DNA from: Bacteroidales bacterium UBA4788
Lineage (GTDB): Bacteria; Bacteroidota; Bacteroidia; Bacteroidales; VadinHA17
Direction: 5' to 3'
Length of the DNA: 19,001 nt
NCBI GenBank assembly: GCA_002402965.1
Contig: DHGW01000094.1
Span: 1 to 19,001 of the forward strand
The position numbers were made by a program, and so were the translations under genes. Positions 14,001 to 19,001 of the stretch are shown here, in pieces (position 1 is the stretch's first letter; each line of letters begins with the position of its first letter). The notes under the pieces are model-generated. The model did not search any database, had not been told where the DNA came from, and saw only the letters and a list, made by a program, of their open reading frames with translations.

Positions 14001-17000
14001 CTTCGTGGAGAACCCGGATCATGAAGGCGGAGATCTTTACTTCAACCTGGGAAACATCTCTGAGGATATACTTCGCGATTCACGGAAACAGTTTGAGAAC
14101 GGCCTTCCCGTCTCCCCGCTGCTGGTGAACGTCGATACCACTGTATGGGGCCGCGTGCCTACCGTGCAGGCAGTGGTACACGCCTTTGACAACAATATCG
14201 ACTCCCGACGCTACCAGGATGTCGGGCTTGACGGCCTGGGCAACGAGGATGAGGTCGCCTTCTTCAATAGTTACCTGCAGGCCGTCGGAGCAGTGGTCAG
14301 CCCCGAGATACTGGAAAAAATATTTGAAGACCCGTCAAACGATGACTTCAACTATTTCAGGGACTCCGATTATGACCTGCTGCAACTGGGGATACTTGAG
14401 CGTTACAAGAAATTCAACGGCACCGAGGGCAACTCACCGACTTCGGAGATGTCAGAGGAGTCATATCCCACCAGCGGGACGACGCTACCCGACATGGAGG
14501 ACATCAACCGTGACAACACCCTCAGTGAAACGGAGAGCTACTATCAGTACCACATCAGCCTCAGGCCGGAGGATATGGTTGTAGGTGAGAACTTCATCGT
14601 CGATGAGCTTGAGTATACTGCCACTTTTGCCAACGGTGAGAAGTCGCCTGTCAAATGGTACCAGTTTAAGATTCCGGTCACAGACTATGAGAGGAGAATA
14701 GGCTCTATACGTGATTTCAAGTCAATCCGTTTCCTCCGTATGTTCATGCGCAACTTCGATGAAGATGTAATCATGCGTTTTGCCCGCCTCGAGCTTGTGA
14801 GATCGGAATGGCGCAAGTACAACCTGACTTTCTTCGAGGGGGGTGAGCGCATCACCATTCCCGAGGAGGATGACGGTACCTTCGAGATCAGCTCCGTGAG
14901 CATTGAGGAGAATGCCGGCAAGGAGCCTGTGAACTATGTACTGCCTCCCGGCTTTGACCGTGTCATTGACCCCGCAAACCCGCAGCTTAGGCAGCTCAAC
15001 GAACAGTCTATGGTCCTGCGTGTACGTGACCTCGCCGACGGCGATGCCAGAGCCACTTACAAAACTGTCACCCTCGATATGAGGCAATACCGCAGGCTGA
15101 AGATGGAGGTCCATGCTGAGGCTCTCATCGGGGAGCCGCTGCAGGATGATGAGATGACTGTCTTCGTCAGGCTGGGTTCTGACTACAGGAACAACTTTTA
15201 CGAGTATGAGATTCCCCTCAGCCTGACTCCATATGGCAGATACAACAACGATATCGAGGAGCAGAGAGAGTTGGTCTGGCCTGAGGAGAACAAGATAGAT
15301 ATTGACCTTTCGAAGCTGCTTGACGCGAAGCAGGCCCGTGATGCCGCGATGCGCCAACCGGGTTCCTCCATCAGCGAGGCGGATATCTACTCCGTCCAGG
15401 CCGGCGATGTCCGCATTTCCGTCAGCGGCAGTCCCAACCTCAGCAATGTAAGGGTTGTGATGGTGGGTGTCAGGAACCCCATCAGGACTCGCCGTCCGCA
15501 GAGCGATGACGGAGCACCGCACTCTGCCGAGGTATGGATCAACGAACTTCGGCTGAGCGACTTCCGGGAGGAGGGCGGTTGGGCCGCCAACGCACAGATG
15601 CAGGCCAGGCTCGCAGACCTTGGAACTCTCAACCTGGTTGGCCAGACCAGCACGCCGGGATGGGGCAGCATTGACAAGAACGTCAGTCAGCGCAGCATGG
15701 AGCAGGTGATGCAATACGACCTCTCATCCAACCTCGAACTGGGCAAGTTCTTCCCGGAGAAGGCAGGTATCCGCATCCCGGTGTACATGGGTTTCTCCGA
15801 GAACCGCATCAGACCCCAGTATGACCCCCTCGATCCTGATATATTGCTCAATGACGCGCTTGATAACCTGGAGACGAAGGCAGAGAGGGACAGCATCCTC
15901 AACCTGTCAGAGGAGTACTCTCGCCGCCGCACCCTGACCGTCAGCAACGCCGGAACGACAAAGAGAGGGGAGAAGCCCCATGCATGGGACCCGGCAAACG
16001 TAACCGTCAGCTATGCCTTCAACGAGGTCTATAACACCGACCCCAGGACTGAGGTGGATGTGGAGAGAACATACAGGGGAGGCATAGCATACGACTTTGA
16101 TGCCAGACCGAAGAACTTCACACCGTTCCAGAAGGCCCGGATCTTCAATCCGCCGGCCTTCAGACTGATCAAGGACTTCAATGTCTACCTCTTCCCGAAG
16201 CATATCACAGTACGCACTGACCTCTACAGGTACTACAACGAGGTCAAGACACGCAACATCAATAACCCGGGACTCCTGATCCAGCCGGTTTTCACCAAGG
16301 ATTTCCAGTGGACACGATTCTATGATGTCAAGTATGACATCACCAAGCAGTTGAAGGTTGACTTCACCGCCAGCAGCATTGCGCGCATTGATGAGCCGGA
16401 AGGAGGCGTGGACCGCAGGCGTTATCCTGATCTCTTTGACGGCTGGCGTGACTCAATCATGACCAACCTGAGCAACTTCGGGAGGACAACGAGCTATTAC
16501 CACCTTCTGAACTTCAACTACAACGTGCCCATCAACAAGCTGCCATTGCTCTCATGGGTGACATCGAATGCAAGGTACAATGCCAGATATGACTGGTTGG
16601 CTGGTACCGTTTTCCCGGACTCGATGAACATCAATCCCGGTAACATCATCAAGAACTCGAACAACGGCCAGTTCACACTGCAGGCCAACCTTACAAACCT
16701 GTACACCAAGGTGAAGTTCCTCAAGGAGATTGAGACTTCCACCCAGCCCGGCGCGCGTCAGCGAATGAGCCTTGGCTATGAGGAGGTTACGCACAGCCGT
16801 AAGGGTATAGCCCTGAAGGCCGGCAAGCCTCGCATCATCAACCATAACCTTAAGACGAAGGATGTCACAGTCACTGTCACCGCACCCGACGGCACCGTCA
16901 TCAACGGAAAGTTTGACGTGGTCTCTGACATGCGTATAGACTATACCCCTGACACTGACGTAACCAATGCCAGTGTCAACATTAAGGGCAGGGTGGAGAA

Positions 17001-18450
17001 GAAGCCCGGCATGGCCAGTGTCGTGGGCCGGTATGTTGTGCGCGGCCTGATGGCACTCCGGAATGTCTCGGCCACATATACAGTGGAACAGGGACATATC
17101 CTCCCGGGATACCTGCCGGGAACCTCTTTCATGGGTCAGGAAAACTATGGTGGCATGTCGTCACCCGGATGGCGCTTCCTCGTGGGACTAACTGACGAAC
17201 GGTTCTTTGACGAGGCTGTCATCAACGGCTGGATCACCACTGACACGCTGCTGAACAACGCCGCCACTTTCAGCAAGCGCGAGCAGATCAACCTGAGAGC
17301 CAACATAGAACCATTCCCCGGTCTTCGCCTGGACGTAACAGGAGACCGCCGGTACTCGGAGACCGTCTCGTCATACCTCAGGGCCGACAGGTATGGCAAC
17401 TTCCCGGACAGCACGAGGAACACCCGGCTCACCGGCAACTTTACAATATCAGTGGTGTCATGGGGCACTGCCTTCGAGAAGATACCCAAGTCTGGTGAAT
17501 ATGTTTCGGAGACCTTCGAGCGGTTCCGGGATTATACGGCCGTCATCTCGCAGCGCAGGGCGGAAGAACGGGAGCGGACCGACATATCCTATGATCCGGG
17601 TTTCGATCCTGTCACCGGTGAGCCGGTAACCGGTCCCTATGCCAGCGGTTACGGCATTACTTCCGGCGAAGTCCTCATCCCGGCCTTCCTTGCTGCCTAC
17701 ACCAGGAGAGACCCTGATAAAATCTCGCTTTCACCCTTCCCCTCAATGATGCACATGATGCCCAACTGGAGGATCAACTTCGAGGGGCTGACGAAATTCG
17801 AGGCCGTGAGGAAGGTATTCAACTCCGTAAGCCTGTCACACCAGTACAGGTCAACATACACTATCGGTTCGTTTAACACCAGTCTTTACTATGATCCTGA
17901 TGAGTCAGGCATCAGCAGAATCCGTGACCTGAAATCCAATTTCATCCCGCAGTTCGAAATCAACACTGTGACTATCAATGAGCAGTTCAGCCCCTTCATC
18001 AACATCGACCTTGGCTGGAAGAACTCACTTACAACGAGGATCGAGTACCGCAAGTCGCGCACCGTCACTCTCAACCTGACAAGCAACCAGGTGGCAGATA
18101 TCCGGAATGACGAGATCACAATCGGGGCCGGTTACCGGTTTGACGATGTGGCAATCATGCTGCGCTCGCGCACCGGACAGAAGGCACTGGAGAGCGACCT
18201 GAACATAAAGCTCGATTTCTCCATCAGGGATAATAAAACACTGGCACGCAAGCTGATAGAGCAGGTGAACCAGCCTGTTGCCGGACAGAAGGTTTTCACT
18301 ATCGGGGCAACTGCGGACTATGTGCTCAGTGACAGGTTCAACCTGCAGATCTATGCTGACCATACGATGAATGACCCGTTTGTGGCAAACACCTTCCTGA
18401 CCTCCAATACCAACTTCGGCTTCAGCCTCAGGTTCACGCTGGTACAGTGA
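11044..18450 (+). CDS. sprA: Type IX secretion outer-membrane translocon SprA (Sov)
   Basis: A 2468-residue exported protein of the surface SprA family. In Flavobacterium johnsoniae SprA is a 36-stranded single-chain barrel that forms the type IX secretion pore, with PorV and a plug protein at its lateral gate. A signal peptide is seen with Arg8 and Arg13, a hydrophobic core (14-27) and cleavage after Ala29. The N-terminal SprA domain includes GGETFDRIFGSNVINI (about 133-148) and TFDFQEKIQMNVTGTIGDKM. A second domain repeat near residues 640-830 ends in YIDDFEASEISLDLRAFNAW, a family hallmark. The rest is alternating strand-like segments, and the chain ends NTNFGFSLRFTLVQ, typical of an outer-membrane barrel. 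Length matches known SprA/Sov (about 2400-2500). The start is TTG: the in-frame region between the upstream stop at 11017 and 11083 has no ATG, and a GTG at 11083 would remove both Arg residues of the signal. No frameshift is evident. Confidence 0.97.
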   Translation: MQFSSHIRDLWIRVGLFILPALFPFVLSAQTNPGDTILKLNSDPSFPWEARESSPLFLSNPSNITTRVEYDGRNNQYIIYQKAGSLDYRRPVYMSPEEYRKYEFNQAMREYWDASLRGDASGFRSSLIPQIEVGGETFDRIFGSNVINIVPQGSAELIFGINISHTENPTLSERLRTIPTFDFQEKIQMNVTGTIGDKMQLGINYNTEAMFEFENRTKLEYSGKEDEIIKKIEAGDVTLPLNGTLITGSYSLFGLKTELQFGKLNMTTVFSQQKGESSVVEVKGGSQISEYEITADSYEANRHFFLSQQFRENFDGALANLPIVSTGLNIEKIEVWITNETSRFEDVSNRNIVAFLDLAEDQANIYNTVPEFQYMPGAPVNPSNNTNGLYEQLNTIYASTRNIDQVADAFAGLYPGFQIGRDYEKIENARRLTEREYTVNRQLGYISLNMALNNDEVLAVSYEYTYNGQVFKVGEFSTDGITAPDALILKLIKGTTLSPQIPSWKLMMKNIYNIGSGRIEPKNFEVNILYQDDKTGNALNYLPGTPLDGQVLLQALGLDQLNSQLDRQPDGLFDFVEGVTVMGEKGRIIFPVLEPFGRHLLKYITDPEQIRKYVFTELYDSTQTVARQMAEKNKYLLRGQFTSASGSEIRLNVANIPEGSVKVTAGGVTLTENVDYTVDYNMGSVKIINSAIIESQTPVQVSLESNQFFGLQTKTLVGTHLNYRFSERFNLGGTVLRLNERPYTQKVTYGDDPISNTIYGFDASYRAESQLLTSAIDWLPFIETNAPSSINFFGEFAHLVPGHSKAITSEGAVYIDDFEASEISLDLRAFNAWSLASVPQGQDILFPEARLSKDIQSGFNRARLAWYVIDPLFLRNGSTTPGHIRANPDMQSSHFVREIYETEIFPFKESPSGIPTNISVLNLAFYPSERGPYNFDVLSGAYSAGLGADGLLNSPRTRWGGMMRELLTNDFESANIQYIKFWVMDPFVENPDHEGGDLYFNLGNISEDILRDSRKQFENGLPVSPLLVNVDTTVWGRVPTVQAVVHAFDNNIDSRRYQDVGLDGLGNEDEVAFFNSYLQAVGAVVSPEILEKIFEDPSNDDFNYFRDSDYDLLQLGILERYKKFNGTEGNSPTSEMSEESYPTSGTTLPDMEDINRDNTLSETESYYQYHISLRPEDMVVGENFIVDELEYTATFANGEKSPVKWYQFKIPVTDYERRIGSIRDFKSIRFLRMFMRNFDEDVIMRFARLELVRSEWRKYNLTFFEGGERITIPEEDDGTFEISSVSIEENAGKEPVNYVLPPGFDRVIDPANPQLRQLNEQSMVLRVRDLADGDARATYKTVTLDMRQYRRLKMEVHAEALIGEPLQDDEMTVFVRLGSDYRNNFYEYEIPLSLTPYGRYNNDIEEQRELVWPEENKIDIDLSKLLDAKQARDAAMRQPGSSISEADIYSVQAGDVRISVSGSPNLSNVRVVMVGVRNPIRTRRPQSDDGAPHSAEVWINELRLSDFREEGGWAANAQMQARLADLGTLNLVGQTSTPGWGSIDKNVSQRSMEQVMQYDLSSNLELGKFFPEKAGIRIPVYMGFSENRIRPQYDPLDPDILLNDALDNLETKAERDSILNLSEEYSRRRTLTVSNAGTTKRGEKPHAWDPANVTVSYAFNEVYNTDPRTEVDVERTYRGGIAYDFDARPKNFTPFQKARIFNPPAFRLIKDFNVYLFPKHITVRTDLYRYYNEVKTRNINNPGLLIQPVFTKDFQWTRFYDVKYDITKQLKVDFTASSIARIDEPEGGVDRRRYPDLFDGWRDSIMTNLSNFGRTTSYYHLLNFNYNVPINKLPLLSWVTSNARYNARYDWLAGTVFPDSMNINPGNIIKNSNNGQFTLQANLTNLYTKVKFLKEIETSTQPGARQRMSLGYEEVTHSRKGIALKAGKPRIINHNLKTKDVTVTVTAPDGTVINGKFDVVSDMRIDYTPDTDVTNASVNIKGRVEKKPGMASVVGRYVVRGLMALRNVSATYTVEQGHILPGYLPGTSFMGQENYGGMSSPGWRFLVGLTDERFFDEAVINGWITTDTLLNNAATFSKREQINLRANIEPFPGLRLDVTGDRRYSETVSSYLRADRYGNFPDSTRNTRLTGNFTISVVSWGTAFEKIPKSGEYVSETFERFRDYTAVISQRRAEERERTDISYDPGFDPVTGEPVTGPYASGYGITSGEVLIPAFLAAYTRRDPDKISLSPFPSMMHMMPNWRINFEGLTKFEAVRKVFNSVSLSHQYRSTYTIGSFNTSLYYDPDESGISRIRDLKSNFIPQFEINTVTINEQFSPFINIDLGWKNSLTTRIEYRKSRTVTLNLTSNQVADIRNDEITIGAGYRFDDVAIMLRSRTGQKALESDLNIKLDFSIRDNKTLARKLIEQVNQPVAGQKVFTIGATADYVLSDRFNLQIYADHTMNDPFVANTFLTSNTNFGFSLRFTLVQ

Positions 18451-18509
18451 CGCGAGGTGGCCGGGAGTAAAAAAAGCCTTTTATCAGGATTTAAATATTA
18501 AAAAAGATG

Positions 18510-18517
18510 TATTTTTG
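18510..18517 (+). promoter_or_regulatory. Bacteroidota -7 promoter element before gcvH
   Basis: TATTTTTG fits TAnnTTTG exactly and ends 48 nt before the gcvH ATG. No clear TTG is found at -33 distance. It supports transcription of gcvH separate from sprA. The leader also contains a 7-nt direct repeat (ACCTGAG, ACCTGAA at 18521-18534). Confidence 0.5.
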
Positions 18518-18565
18518 ACAACCTGAGACCTGAAGATCAAAGTCTAACAATAAAAATATATAGCA

Positions 18566-18946
18566 ATGAATGTTCCGGCAAACCTGAAGTACACCAAGGA
18601 TCATGAGTGGGTTCTCATCAAAGGCAATGAAGCAACCGTTGGCATCACCGATTTTGCACAGCATGAGCTGGGCGATATAGTTTTCATAGAGATCGAGACC
18701 GTGGGAGAGGAGCTCGGCCATGGCGAGGTCTTCGGAACGGTGGAGGCGGTCAAGACCGTGTCTGATCTCTTCATGCCGGTAAGCGGCACTGTAAAGGAGA
18801 AGAACGAAGAGCTCGAAACTGCAGCCGAGCTTGTCAACACCGATCCTTACGGTCAGGGATGGATGGTAAAGGTGGAGCTCTCAGACCCCACGGAAATGAA
18901 TGACCTCCTTGATGCCGAAGCATACAAGAAGCTCATCGGAGCATAA
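18566..18946 (+). CDS. gcvH: Glycine cleavage system H protein
   Basis: A 126-residue lipoyl carrier of the glycine cleavage complex; its lipoyl arm takes the aminomethyl group from GcvP, passes it to GcvT and is re-oxidised by dihydrolipoyl dehydrogenase. The lipoyl-lysine is Lys63 in VEAVKTVSDL, in the usual hairpin. KYTKDHEWV near the N-terminus, VGITDFAQHELGDIV, PVSGTV and the PYGQGWMVK segment are all family hallmarks. Length is normal. The ATG at 18566 is preceded by an A/T-rich leader without a Shine-Dalgarno, normal for this phylum. gcvP and gcvT are not in the window. The position after sprA recalls the ruvA-sprA-gcvH order I recall from flavobacteria. A strong terminator follows 18 nt after the stop. 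Confidence 0.97.
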   Translation: MNVPANLKYTKDHEWVLIKGNEATVGITDFAQHELGDIVFIEIETVGEELGHGEVFGTVEAVKTVSDLFMPVSGTVKEKNEELETAAELVNTDPYGQGWMVKVELSDPTEMNDLLDAEAYKKLIGA

Positions 18947-18964
18947 TCACACTGAAATAAGATA

Positions 18965-18994
18965 AAAAAAAGCTGCTTTCGGGCAGCTTTTTTT
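18965..18994 (+). terminator. Strong intrinsic terminator after gcvH
   Basis: A run of A plus GCTGC (18965-18976) pairs with GCAGC plus seven T (18983-18994) around a TTTCGG loop, a 12-bp stem that ends in the T-tract. The A-tract on the other side makes it bidirectional. It closes the gcvH transcript. Confidence 0.88.
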
Positions 18995-19001
18995 ATGATT
19001 T

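Noticed and set aside
14722..15714. A 330-codon minus-strand open frame inside sprA
   Set aside because: It lies wholly antisense to a well-supported coding region, has no family resemblance, signal or ribosome site, and its amino acid make-up fits a reverse-strand shadow of GC-biased codons.
18468..18482. AAAAGCCTTTT near the sprA end as a terminator
   Set aside because: The only stem is A-T pairs around a 3-nt loop; too weak for an intrinsic terminator.

Overview
The window looks like a chromosomal segment of a Bacteroidota bacterium, probably in or near the order Bacteroidales. The evidence is a full-length SprA (the type IX secretion outer-membrane translocon), a DUF4837 lipoprotein, several TAnnTTTG promoter -7 elements typical of the phylum, and the neighbourhood ruvA-sprA-gcvH. 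A futalosine-route menaquinone gene (mqnC) and a solitary tatA argue against Bacteroides/Porphyromonas-type gut or oral species and suggest a free-living or sediment lineage; this placement is inference. There is no phage, insertion sequence, CRISPR array, rRNA or tRNA visible.

Layout. 1-228: gene-free leader with a three-copy imperfect repeat (about 24 bp period) and a perfect inverted repeat. 229-1120: two small accessory genes on +, a lipoprotein resembling the RskA anti-sigma extracellular domain and a YunG-family protein. 1293-3158: a secreted Ntn-hydrolase of the gamma-glutamyltransferase family whose autocatalytic Thr is intact but whose gamma-glutamyl-binding residues appear replaced. 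3159-3314: a spacer written in an uninterrupted 7-nt register, ending in a promoter. 3315-6693: an operon of membrane-anchored M23 peptidase, dxr (MEP isoprenoid pathway) and rseP (site-2 protease). 6763-6942: tatA (59 aa), followed by an intrinsic terminator and, only 20 nt later, a DUF4837 lipoprotein (7010-7996). 7997-8126: convergent spacer with two hairpins that keep pairing through base changes, plus more 7-nt repeats. 8127-9218 (-): mqnC. 9346-18450 (+): pdxA, ruvA and the 2468-codon sprA, tightly packed (4-nt overlap, then a 13-nt gap). 18566-18946: gcvH with its own promoter, closed by a strong terminator at the window end.

Functionally the segment is mostly core metabolism and envelope biology: isoprenoid (dxr), menaquinone (mqnC), PLP (pdxA) and glycine cleavage (gcvH, a pathway that also needs the PLP enzyme GcvP), next to envelope export and proteolysis (TatA, SprA, RseP, M23). 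No new defence or mobile system is evident. The most unusual signals are the divergent active site of the GGT-family protein, the heptad-register intergenic DNA that overlaps a promoter, the covarying twin hairpins, and the terminator placed between tatA and DUF4837 with no room for a promoter.
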